From an uncultured Eubacteriales bacterium (GTDB taxonomy: Bacteria > Bacillota > Clostridia > Christensenellales > Christensenellaceae), in contig CAJJPW010000068.1 of NCBI GenBank assembly GCA_905193725.1, positions 1 to 9,689 of the forward strand: DNA of 9,689 nucleotides, in the 5' to 3' direction. The notes beneath the pieces were generated by a model, which made no database searches, had not been told where the DNA came from, and saw only the letters and a list, made by a program, of their open reading frames with translations. Below, one piece after another: positions 1-5,762 of the stretch. The position numbers and the translations under genes are program-made. Numbering within the stretch: the stretch's first letter is position 1; each line of letters starts with the position of its first letter.

Positions 1-117
1 GCTATTTTTGGCTTGTTAGGCTTCATATCCTACTTCCTTTCTCAGACTATCCTTAGTTTATGAAGATTAAAATCACATATTCAATAAACACTATGTGTAG
101 TATCTGAAGACGACAAA

Positions 118-145
118 AAAATCCCTGTATTTGCCAAAGGATTTC
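118..145 (-). terminator. Likely rho-independent terminator of the AraC-family gene
   Basis: Read on the minus strand, AAATCC pairs with GGATTT around a 14-nt loop and is followed at once by a run of T residues (the A run at 115-121 on the plus strand). It lies about 33 bp past the stop codon of the regulator gene. The stem is short (6 bp plus a possible G-T pair), so efficiency is uncertain. The remaining bases 1-117 hold no gene or signal that I can recognise. Confidence 0.55.
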
Positions 146-177
146 ATTTCAAAAAGTTAGATCAAATGAATAACAAC

Positions 178-1008
178 CTAAGAATCTGCAAAATATTGTT
201 GCCGGTATTGGGCAGGGGAGCAGTTTTTTTCCCTCTTGAATACCTTTGAGAAGTGGAATGGGTCGTCATACCCTACGGCAGCGGCGATTTGTTGTAGGGA
301 AAGGCTGGTCTGCACCATGAGCACACAGGCCATGTGGATCTTATATTGATCGAGATAGGCCTTGGGTGAAATATCCATGTGCTTGACAAAGATCCGGTAT
401 AGATGGCTGCGGCTGATATTTAAATGCCTGGCGATCTCCTCCACGGTAATGGGCTTTGTATAGTATTTGGCGATAAACTCTGTGGCTCTTTTTAAATACA
501 TCATAGAGATATCTTCGTTTACAGGTTGCAGAGAGGCGCCAATGAGCTGGGCCATGAGGAGATAGAGATATACTGTCATAGCCGCTTGATTGGAGAACGT
601 CTCGCCGCGGGAAGAGTATATCTGATAGAGAAGCTGGCGGATGGTTTCACTGTCTCCTTGGCCCATGACTGGATTTTGCGGCGTCATTCCCGTCTGGGAG
701 ACCAGCGTTTTGGCCATCGCCCCTTGAAACCCTACCCAATTATATTGCCAAGGCTCGCACGGATCAGCCTGATACTCGACGACTGTATCGGGAAAGATCA
801 CAAAGGTATCTCCTCTTTGGAGAGAGAAGGCCTGATCTTTCACCACGTAACGCCCCTTACCGATGGCGATGTGGTGGATGATGTATCGGTCGTGGGCCAC
901 CGGCCCCACGTGATACCCTGGCTCACACTTTTGAAATCCCGCGTTGAGCACGTGTAACATGAGCTGGTCGTGGGATACTGTCTTATAGGAATGTTTAAAA
1001 GTATCCAT
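178..1008 (-). CDS. AraC-family transcriptional regulator, probable regulator of the gal genes
   Basis: This 276-residue protein has the usual two-part AraC layout. Residues about 18-150 form a cupin-like sensor domain, with a GRYVVKDQAFSLQRGD beta stretch and a PDTVVEYQADPCEPWQYNW segment typical of sugar-responsive members. Residues about 170-272 hold two helix-turn-helix motifs, the first near 187-208 (ITVEEIARHLNISRSHLYRIF) and the second near 236-257 (LSLQQIAAAVGYDDPFHFSK), ending in the family signature FSKVFKREKNCSPAQYR. The start is set at the ATG reading MDTFKHS because GGAGGTG lies 7 nt before it; a longer reading from 1077 has no such site and would run into the promoter. It is transcribed divergently from galK, the normal arrangement for a local AraC-type regulator, so control of galKTE is a fair inference. 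The inducer (galactose, an alpha- or beta-galactoside, or another sugar) cannot be read from sequence. Confidence 0.92.
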   Translation of the reverse strand: MDTFKHSYKTVSHDQLMLHVLNAGFQKCEPGYHVGPVAHDRYIIHHIAIGKGRYVVKDQAFSLQRGDTFVIFPDTVVEYQADPCEPWQYNWVGFQGAMAKTLVSQTGMTPQNPVMGQGDSETIRQLLYQIYSSRGETFSNQAAMTVYLYLLMAQLIGASLQPVNEDISMMYLKRATEFIAKYYTKPITVEEIARHLNISRSHLYRIFVKHMDISPKAYLDQYKIHMACVLMVQTSLSLQQIAAAVGYDDPFHFSKVFKREKNCSPAQYRQQYFADS

Positions 1009-1013
1009 CCTTG

Positions 1014-1020
1014 CACCTCC
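1014..1020 (-). promoter_or_regulatory. Ribosome-binding site fixing the regulator start
   Basis: GGAGGTG on the minus strand sits 7 nt before the ATG at 1008 and decides this start over an upstream in-frame ATG at 1077. Confidence 0.8.
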
Positions 1021-1045
1021 AAATCCCCTGTGGCAAATTGATATC

Positions 1046-1074
1046 ATTGTACTGCAAGTAGAAAAAATATGCAA
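1046..1074 (-). promoter_or_regulatory. Promoter of the AraC-family gene
   Basis: On the minus strand TTGCAT (1069-1074) and TACAAT (1046-1051) are separated by exactly 17 bp, a good sigma-A match (4/6 and 5/6 to consensus). Transcription would start near 1039, giving a leader of about 30 nt. The -35 box lies inside the palindrome AATATG-CAA-CATATT, which suggests that the gene may be autoregulated. Confidence 0.65.
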
Positions 1075-1090
1075 CATATTTCCATATTCA
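1066..1090. promoter_or_regulatory. Candidate operator: palindrome plus direct repeat
   Basis: AATATG (1066-1071) and CATATT (1075-1080) form a perfect 6-bp palindrome with a CAA centre. CATATT recurs at 1083-1088, 8 bp further on, giving a direct repeat. The block lies between the two divergent -35 boxes. AraC proteins usually bind direct repeats near the -35 box of the target promoter, so this is a reasonable site for the neighbouring regulator, but it is AT-rich and could be chance. Confidence 0.4.
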
Positions 1091-1105
1091 TTCTACAAAA
1101 TAAAA

Positions 1106-1134
1106 TTGACGATATCTGGAAAATACACTACACT
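1106..1134 (+). promoter_or_regulatory. Promoter of the galKTE operon
   Basis: TTGACG (1106-1111) and TACACT (1129-1134) are separated by 17 bp, matching consensus at 5/6 and 4/6. Transcription would start near 1141, leaving a leader of about 100 nt before galK. The leader holds only small hairpins (CCAT-TCG-ATGG at 1168-1178 and TGCC-ATG-GGCA at 1206-1216) and no riboswitch that I recognise. The -10 deviates from consensus, as expected for a promoter that needs an activator. Confidence 0.6.
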
Positions 1135-1243
1135 TAAAGTAATAAGAGCAGGGCGGATATAGGAAAACCATTCGATGGAGAAAAAATTCATCCAGGAAAC
1201 ATAAATGCCATGGGCACTATGCAAATAGGGAGGTTGGGCAGAT

Positions 1244-2548
1244 ATGTACATCACAAAGGATTTTAAGGGAAAAATACTGCTGGGAGATTTTGATGAGACA
1301 TTTCAACGCCTTTATGGCAGGAGGGCTGTGCTACAAGCCCGTCAGCGCTATGTAGATGCAGTAAACGAGTTTGAGAGGGTTTTTGATCAGCACAGAACTG
1401 TGCGGGTGTTTTCCGCACCCGGGCGCAGTGAGCTGGGAGGCAACCACACAGATCATCAACAAGGGCACGTATTGGCAGCTGCAGTCGAGCTGGACATTTT
1501 GGCCATGGCGTCAGAAAACGGGGAACAGGTGGTGCGTATCAAATCCGATGACCTGCCAATGATCACCGTAAACATCGACGAGCTCTGGATGCATGATGGA
1601 GAAGAGGGCACTTCAGAGGCACTGGTGCGGGGCATTGCCGCCAGATTCCGCCAATTGGGATACCAGATCGGGGGATTCAACGCCACCATGACTTCTCAGG
1701 TGCTCAAGGGTTCTGGGCTCTCCTCCTCAGCGGCATTTGAAGTCCTAGTGGGAGAGATTTTTAACGGCATGTTTAATGGGGGCAAAGTTTCCTCCGTGGA
1801 ATTAGCGAAAATCGGACAGTTCAGTGAAAATCACTTTTTTAAAAAGGCATGTGGCCTAATGGACCAAATGGCAAGTGCTGTAGGAGGATGTGTAGCCTTG
1901 GATTTTGCCGATCCAGAACAGGTAAAGATCGAAAAAATCCCCTGTGATCTTGCGGCGTTAGGCTACCGGCTGTGCATTGTAGATACCAAGGGAGACCATG
2001 CGGATCTGACGCCCGATTATGTGGCAGTGCGGGAGGAAATGCAGCAGGTGGCTGCGTTTTTCGGCAAAGAGGTGCTCAGGCAAGTGGAGCCTCGTGAATT
2101 TTTCCAGAACATGGGGCAGTTGAGACGGACCGTTTCAGACAGAGCCATCTTGCGGGCCATGCACTTTTTTCACGATGACGTCTGGGCACAGCAGGAGGCG
2201 GTGGCCCTCAGACAAAAGGATATAGGAACGTTTCTGGAACTGGTGAAGAAATCGGGACAGTCTTCCATATCCTGTCTGCAAAACATCTATAGTAGCGCGC
2301 ATCCTGCCTCTCAGGGCATAATGCTGGGGCTGATGATGAGTGAAAAGATACTGGGAGACCAGGGGGCATGGCGGGTACACGGAGGCGGTTTTGCAGGGAC
2401 CATGCAGTGCTATGTCCCGCTGGACCAGGTGGAAACCTACTGTGAAACCATGAACAAGGTGTTTGGAGAAGGAAGCTGCTATGTGCTGGATATCCGAAAC
2501 ATAGGGGCTTTGGAGATATTAGAGCAAATCAAAGAGGAAGGGGAATAA
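1244..2548 (+). CDS. galK: Galactokinase (GHMP kinase), divergent signature
   Basis: Galactokinase phosphorylates galactose with ATP to galactose-1-phosphate, the first committed step of the cytoplasmic Leloir pathway. The 434-residue protein shows the GHMP kinase motifs in order: the N-terminal sugar-binding block APGRSELGGNHTDH at 58-71, the phosphate-binding loop GSGLSSSAA at 156-164, the probable catalytic aspartate D207 in CGLMDQMAS, and the C-terminal GGGFAGT at 380-386. It is longer than typical bacterial GalK (about 390) because about 50 residues precede the sugar-binding block. The usual signature GRxNLIGEHTDY is changed at several places, including N67 for the expected acidic residue and H71 for tyrosine; R61, H68 and D70 remain. 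AGGGAGG lies 10 nt before the ATG. galT follows after 5 bp. The operon context makes galactose the likely substrate, but a related sugar kinase activity cannot be ruled out. Confidence 0.9.
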   Translation: MYITKDFKGKILLGDFDETFQRLYGRRAVLQARQRYVDAVNEFERVFDQHRTVRVFSAPGRSELGGNHTDHQQGHVLAAAVELDILAMASENGEQVVRIKSDDLPMITVNIDELWMHDGEEGTSEALVRGIAARFRQLGYQIGGFNATMTSQVLKGSGLSSSAAFEVLVGEIFNGMFNGGKVSSVELAKIGQFSENHFFKKACGLMDQMASAVGGCVALDFADPEQVKIEKIPCDLAALGYRLCIVDTKGDHADLTPDYVAVREEMQQVAAFFGKEVLRQVEPREFFQNMGQLRRTVSDRAILRAMHFFHDDVWAQQEAVALRQKDIGTFLELVKKSGQSSISCLQNIYSSAHPASQGIMLGLMMSEKILGDQGAWRVHGGGFAGTMQCYVPLDQVETYCETMNKVFGEGSCYVLDIRNIGALEILEQIKEEGE

Positions 2549-2553
2549 TAGAT

Positions 2554-3528
2554 ATGGCAGAATTGAGATACAATCCAATGATAAAAGACTGGGTGATGAT
2601 CGCATCCCACCGGCAGGCACGGCCGCAGATGCCCAAAGATTGGTGCCCATTTTGTCCAGGGTCTGGTAAGGTGCCAGATGAGTTCGACGTGCTGGAATAT
2701 GACAACGATTTCCCCGCGCTGATGCAAAATCCCCCAGAGCCAGACAATGTGGCAACGGACTTTTTCAAGACAGCGCCGGCTTATGGAAAGTGTGAGGTGA
2801 TCTTGTACTCCTCTGGGCACACCATAACATTGCCGGAACTTTCGGTGGATCACGTAGAAAAACTAGTGGACTTGTGGTGCCAGCGACTGGATGCACTCCG
2901 TGCAGACGACAAGATCAAGTACGTGTTTATCTTCGAGAACAGGGGTGAGGTAGTAGGCGTTACCATGCCCCACCCTCATGGGCAGATTTACGGGTATCCC
3001 TTTCTCCCCAAAAAATTACAGCTGGAAGTGGAGGCAGCAGGGGAATACTATGATCAAAACGGCAAATGTTTGTTTTGCGATATGCTGGAAAACGAGCGCA
3101 AGGAGCAAAAGCGGATCATCTTTGAAGACGAGCATTTTACGGTGTTTTTGCCTTTTTTCACAGAATACCCTTATGGGGTGTATCTCATTTCAAAAAACCA
3201 TAAACAGTATATCAGTGAATTCAATAGAGAGGAGCGGCGGTCCCTTGCACGCACTTTGAAAAACACCGTGGGCATGATGGACACCCTGTTTGATAAGCCC
3301 TTTCCCTACATGATGTGCATGCACAATGCGCCAGTGGATGGGAAGGACTACAGCAGGGATTACCACTTCCACATTGAGTTTTTCCCTCCCATGAGAAGCG
3401 CGGATAAGCAAAAATTTAACGCCTCCAGCGAGACAGGGGCCTGGGCACACTGTAATCCCACCTGTCCCGAGGAAAAGGCACAGGAGTTGAAAGCGGCTTA
3501 TGAGAAGTTTTTGGCTCGGTGCAAATAG
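2554..3528 (+). CDS. galT: Galactose-1-phosphate uridylyltransferase
   Basis: GalT exchanges the UMP group between UDP-glucose and galactose-1-phosphate, giving UDP-galactose and glucose-1-phosphate. The 324-residue protein is a class I GalT of the HIT superfamily. The active-site motif HPHGQ is at 140-144; by comparison with E. coli GalT, H142 is the nucleophile that carries UMP. Zinc ligands equivalent to those of E. coli are visible as C31 and C34 (CPFC), H89 (SSGHTITLPEL) and H140. The C-terminal half carries HFHIEFFPP at 271-279, matching the second HIT domain. A second CxxC (C172, C175) replaces part of the second metal region of the E. coli enzyme. The AGGAAGGGGAA sequence that overlaps the end of galK serves as ribosome-binding site, and the 5-bp gap implies coupled translation with galK. 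Confidence 0.96.
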   Translation: MAELRYNPMIKDWVMIASHRQARPQMPKDWCPFCPGSGKVPDEFDVLEYDNDFPALMQNPPEPDNVATDFFKTAPAYGKCEVILYSSGHTITLPELSVDHVEKLVDLWCQRLDALRADDKIKYVFIFENRGEVVGVTMPHPHGQIYGYPFLPKKLQLEVEAAGEYYDQNGKCLFCDMLENERKEQKRIIFEDEHFTVFLPFFTEYPYGVYLISKNHKQYISEFNREERRSLARTLKNTVGMMDTLFDKPFPYMMCMHNAPVDGKDYSRDYHFHIEFFPPMRSADKQKFNASSETGAWAHCNPTCPEEKAQELKAAYEKFLARCK

Positions 3529-3650
3529 GTAAAAAAGTATGGATCGCTGCTAGAGCAAATAGGCGTGGGATCACGCGCTCAAGGGAAAAGCCAATTGAGC
3601 AGCTCAATGCACGGAAAATGAGCCCTTGTGAATGGGACTGGAAAAGCAGT
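3529..3650 (+). promoter_or_regulatory. galT-galE spacer with two hairpins and a palindrome
   Basis: This untranslated stretch in the gal transcript holds a perfect hairpin GCGTG-GGAT-CACGC (3563-3576). Directly after it GCTCAA (3577-3582) can pair with TTGAGC (3595-3600), and TTGAGC can instead pair with a second GCTCAA at 3602-3607. No T run follows, so this is not a standard terminator. It could be an RNA-processing or stability element that sets galE level relative to galKT. I see no clear promoter here. Confidence 0.45.
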
Positions 3651-3656
3651 AGGAGG
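3651..3656 (+). promoter_or_regulatory. Ribosome-binding site fixing the galE start
   Basis: AGGAGG lies 7 nt before the ATG at 3664. In-frame ATGs at 3658 (only 1 nt from the site) and 3628 (upstream of it) are therefore unlikely starts. Confidence 0.85.
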
Positions 3657-3663
3657 AATGTTT

Positions 3664-4653
3664 ATGAAAACAGTATTAGTAGCAGGCGGTGCTGGATACA
3701 TTGGAAGCCATATGGTGGCAGAACTGGGAGAGCGGGGTTATGAAGTAGTGGTGGTAGATAACCTGTGCACCGGGCATAGAGACGCTGTAAAATACGGCAA
3801 GCTGTATGTAGGAGATGTGCGGGATGAGGCCTTTTTATCTCAGGTGTTTGGGGAAAACCCCATCGATGGCGTCATTAACTTTGCGGCATTTTCTCTCGTG
3901 GGAGAGAGCTGCACCAATCCTCTCAAATACTATCGCAATAACGTCAATGGCGCGGAGATTATGCTAGAGACTATGCGCAAATACGGGGTGGACAAAATCG
4001 TCTTTTCCTCTACTGCGGCGACCTATGGGGAACCAGTAAAGCAGCCCATTGAGGAGACCGATCCCACCGTGCCTACCAACCCCTATGGGGAGAGCAAATT
4101 GGCCATTGAGAAGATGCTCAAATGGTGTGATGCAGCTTATGGCATCCACTATGCAGCTTTAAGGTACTTCAATGCAGCTGGCGCAAACAATGCAGTGCAA
4201 ATTGGAGAAGATCACCGCCCAGAGAGCCATTTGATCCCCATCGTATTGCAGGTGGCGCTGGGCAAACGGGATCATATCGATATTTTCGGCGACGATTATG
4301 ATACCAAGGACGGCACTTGTATTCGGGATTATATTGACGTAAAGGATCTCGTAAAAGCACATCTGCTGGCGCTAGAATATTTGGATCGGAAAAAGAAGAG
4401 CGATATTTTCAATCTGGGCAATGGCAATGGGTTTTCCGTAAAGGAGATCATCCAGGCGGCCAGAGAAGTCACAGGGCACCCGATCCCATGGAAAATTGCG
4501 GCGAGAAGGGCTGGAGATCCCTCCATGCTGGTGGCCTCCAATCGAAAGGCAATTGAGGTTTTGGGTTGGGATCCACAATATAGCGACCCGAAGGACATCA
4601 TCCAAAGCGCGTGGAACTGGCATAAGTCCCACCCAAATGGATACGAAAAATAG
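3664..4653 (+). CDS. galE: UDP-glucose 4-epimerase
   Basis: GalE interconverts UDP-galactose and UDP-glucose using tightly bound NAD, closing the Leloir cycle; it also supplies UDP-galactose for cell-surface glycans when galactose is absent. The 329-residue protein is an extended short-chain dehydrogenase. The NAD-binding Rossmann loop GGAGYIGSH is at 8-16, the DVRD motif at 51-54, and the catalytic YxxxK is Y141/K145 in NPYGESK. The active-site hydroxyl residue appears as T117 in SSTAATYG, where E. coli has serine; threonine here is common in the family. RYFNAAGA (168-175) and GTCIRDYIDV (217-226) are typical of GalE. The chosen start gives the usual N-terminus MKTVLVAGGAGYIG. It lies 135 bp after galT, a wider gap than that between galK and galT, filled by hairpins. 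Confidence 0.96.
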   Translation: MKTVLVAGGAGYIGSHMVAELGERGYEVVVVDNLCTGHRDAVKYGKLYVGDVRDEAFLSQVFGENPIDGVINFAAFSLVGESCTNPLKYYRNNVNGAEIMLETMRKYGVDKIVFSSTAATYGEPVKQPIEETDPTVPTNPYGESKLAIEKMLKWCDAAYGIHYAALRYFNAAGANNAVQIGEDHRPESHLIPIVLQVALGKRDHIDIFGDDYDTKDGTCIRDYIDVKDLVKAHLLALEYLDRKKKSDIFNLGNGNGFSVKEIIQAAREVTGHPIPWKIAARRAGDPSMLVASNRKAIEVLGWDPQYSDPKDIIQSAWNWHKSHPNGYEK

Positions 4654-4674
4654 CAGTAAGAAGTAGCGGCAGAG

Positions 4675-4689
4675 CGAGTCAATGGCTCG
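4675..4689 (+). other. Small hairpin in the galE-DUF1540 spacer
   Basis: CGAGTC (4675-4680) and GGCTCG (4684-4689) can form a 6-bp stem (one G-T pair) with a 3-nt loop, 22 bp after the galE stop. An A-rich stretch follows rather than a T run, so it is not a good terminator in this direction and read-through into the next small gene is likely. A TTGACC box is present at 4726-4731, but no convincing -10 sits at the right distance from it. Confidence 0.35.
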
Positions 4690-4777
4690 ACATTAAAAAA
4701 TGGAAAATATTGTTTGAGAATATTATTGACCCGAACGTACAAACTAATGGGGAAGATTGTATTAGGAGGGTAATAAA

Positions 4778-4945
4778 ATGGCTTATTCAACAGCGAACAA
4801 ATGCATTAAGTGCACAGTAAAGCAGTGCAAATTCCACTGCCAACAGGAGAACTACTGTTCTTTAGATTGCATCACAGTGGGAACCCATGAGGCCAATCCC
4901 AGCATGGATCAATGCACAGATTGTATGTCTTTTCAGTGCAAATAA
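4778..4945 (+). CDS. DUF1540 cysteine-rich small protein
   Basis: A 55-residue protein begins MAYSTANKCIKCTVKQCKF and ends SFQCK. It has nine cysteines (9, 12, 17, 21, 27, 31, 46, 49, 54) and two histidines (20, 37). The pattern CTVKQCKFH...YCSLDCITVG...QCTDCMSFQ matches DUF1540, a family of small Clostridia and Bacilli proteins with conserved cysteines that probably bind a metal such as zinc; their function is not established. AGGAGGG at 4764-4770 lies 7 nt before the ATG. It is 124 bp after galE, with no strong terminator or promoter between, and a strong terminator lies just after it, so it may be the last gene of the gal transcript. A link to galactose use is not known and may only be positional. 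It has neither a signal peptide nor a membrane segment. Confidence 0.88.
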   Translation: MAYSTANKCIKCTVKQCKFHCQQENYCSLDCITVGTHEANPSMDQCTDCMSFQCK

Positions 4946-4967
4946 GGTAGCTGGATAAAGTTTACAG

Positions 4968-5009
4968 AAAAGAGAAGTAGGGTTTTAAAACTTATCCTAC
5001 TTCTCTTTT
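4968..5009. terminator. Strong hairpin terminator, probably bidirectional
   Basis: AAAAGAGAAGTAGG (4968-4981) pairs perfectly over 14 bp with CCTACTTCTCTTTT (4996-5009) around a 14-nt loop. The T residues at the 3' end serve the plus strand and the A residues at the 5' end serve the minus strand. It ends the gal-DUF1540 unit and sits 71 bp past the stop of the convergent mscL gene, so it can serve both. Confidence 0.88.
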
Positions 5010-5080
5010 GTATATCAAAATCATTGAATAAAATCATCCTCACAGCAAAGGTATAGCTTGTACCAAATATTGGTTGTCCT

Positions 5081-5512
5081 TTACTCTGCCGCTACTTCTG
5101 CTACTTTAGCCTTTTCTTCAGGAATGAGAGAAGTACAGTGGGGGCAGCGGGTGGCGTCAATAGCGATATCCGTCTTGCAAAATGGGCACTTTTTGGTGGT
5201 GGGGGCAGCGGGTTCTTGCTTCTTTTTGCCCAGAGACATCAGCTTATTCACGCCCTTGAGCAGGCAAAAGAGCACTAGGGCCATGATGATAAAGTTCACT
5301 ACCGCTGAGAGAAACGAGGAGGCAAAGCCAGCTACATCTTGGAGAGAGTACGCTTGTCCGCCTGTTACCAGGTTGAGTATGGGGTTGATAAAATTATCTG
5401 TCAGAGAAGTGATAATTCCAGAAAACGCGCTGCCGATGATCACACCAATGGCCATGTCCATCACATTTCCCCGCAATGCAAAGGCCTTGAATTCTTGCAT
5501 AAATTTTTTCAT
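5081..5512 (-). CDS. mscL: Large-conductance mechanosensitive channel MscL with C-terminal zinc ribbon
   Basis: MscL forms a homopentameric membrane pore that opens under membrane tension and releases solutes during osmotic downshock. Residues 1-15 form the amphipathic N-terminal helix (MKKFMQEFKAFALRGN); transmembrane helix 1 covers about 17-45 and includes the family motif DMAIGVIIGSAFSGIITSL, and helix 2 covers about 65-90. Instead of the usual charged C-terminal helix bundle, the protein continues through a K/P/T linker into CPFC-x10-CPHC (C109, C112, C123, C126), a zinc-ribbon pattern, and an acidic/alanine tail. Total length (143) is near the family norm of about 130-150. AAAGGAAA lies 10 nt before the ATG on the minus strand. 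It diverges from lspA and converges on the gal unit. MscL identity is secure; the role of the ribbon is unknown. Confidence 0.95.
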   Translation of the reverse strand: MKKFMQEFKAFALRGNVMDMAIGVIIGSAFSGIITSLTDNFINPILNLVTGGQAYSLQDVAGFASSFLSAVVNFIIMALVLFCLLKGVNKLMSLGKKKQEPAAPTTKKCPFCKTDIAIDATRCPHCTSLIPEEKAKVAEVAAE

Positions 5513-5562
5513 ATTGCCATTTTCCTTTCAATCAATCCTTATTTGGTAAATTAATAACACGG

Positions 5563-5592
5563 TTTATGGTGATAAAACAGATTTTTTGTCAT
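5563..5592 (-). promoter_or_regulatory. Possible mscL promoter
   Basis: On the minus strand ATGACA (5587-5592) and CATAAA (5563-5568) are separated by 18 bp, matching consensus at 5/6 and 4/6. Transcription would start near 5556, about 44 nt before the mscL ATG. The stretch is AT-rich and other pairs are possible. Confidence 0.35.
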
Positions 5593-5660
5593 TTTGAGCT
5601 AAATTATCTTACATTTATTGAAAAATCCAGTGAGTCAGACAGGATAAAAAACTCCCTAAA

Positions 5661-5673
5661 TGGATGTCATCCA
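5661..5673. promoter_or_regulatory. 13-bp palindrome upstream of the lspA promoter
   Basis: TGGATG-T-CATCCA is a perfect palindrome that ends 5 bp before the lspA -35 box. Its place suggests a protein-binding site, but no known operator is recognised. Confidence 0.35.
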
Positions 5674-5678
5674 AATTC

Positions 5679-5708
5679 TTGTATCCCAGCGCATAATTGT
5701 GATATAAT
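5679..5708 (+). promoter_or_regulatory. lspA promoter with extended -10
   Basis: TTGTAT (5679-5684) and a perfect TATAAT (5703-5708) are separated by 18 bp, and TGA just before the -10 makes TGATATAAT, an extended -10 element. Transcription would start near 5715. This is the best promoter in the window and probably drives lspA and the following pseudouridine synthase gene. Confidence 0.78.
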
Positions 5709-5721
5709 GGTATGCATGTAA

Positions 5722-5737
5722 GCGCCTGGGCAGGCGC
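5722..5737 (+). other. 5' leader hairpin of lspA mRNA
   Basis: GCGCCT (5722-5727) pairs with AGGCGC (5732-5737) around a 4-nt loop. It lies within the first 25 nt of the expected transcript, about 13 nt before the ribosome-binding site. A GC-rich hairpin so close to the 5' end may protect the mRNA from decay. No T run follows, so it is not a terminator. Confidence 0.5.
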
Positions 5738-5750
5738 ACAGGATGATATA

Positions 5751-5758
5751 AAGGAGAT
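5751..5758 (+). promoter_or_regulatory. Ribosome-binding site fixing the lspA start
   Basis: AAGGAGAT, with its AGGAG core 6 nt before the ATG at 5763, selects this start over an in-frame ATG at 5712, which would lie at or before the transcription start. Confidence 0.85.
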
Positions 5759-5762
5759 ATAC

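Noticed and set aside
526..957. Long open frame on the plus strand across the regulator gene
   Set aside because: It is antisense to a clear AraC-family gene, shows no family motifs, and has no good ribosome-binding site.
1221..1229. GCAAATAGG appears at 1221, 3521 and 3555
   Set aside because: One copy is simply the end of galT, spacing is irregular, and the context differs each time; chance is the simpler explanation.
4329..4790. 153-codon open frame on the minus strand over the end of galE
   Set aside because: It overlaps conserved galE coding sequence and the DUF1540 leader, and its translation shows no recognisable domain.
5058..5549. 163-codon open frame on the plus strand opposite mscL
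   Set aside because: It is a shadow of mscL, whose family assignment is secure.
5716..5730. Catabolite-repression (cre) site at ATGTAAGCGCCTGGG
   Set aside because: Only the left half matches the cre consensus; the right half fails at three fixed positions, and the sequence is better explained by the leader hairpin of lspA.
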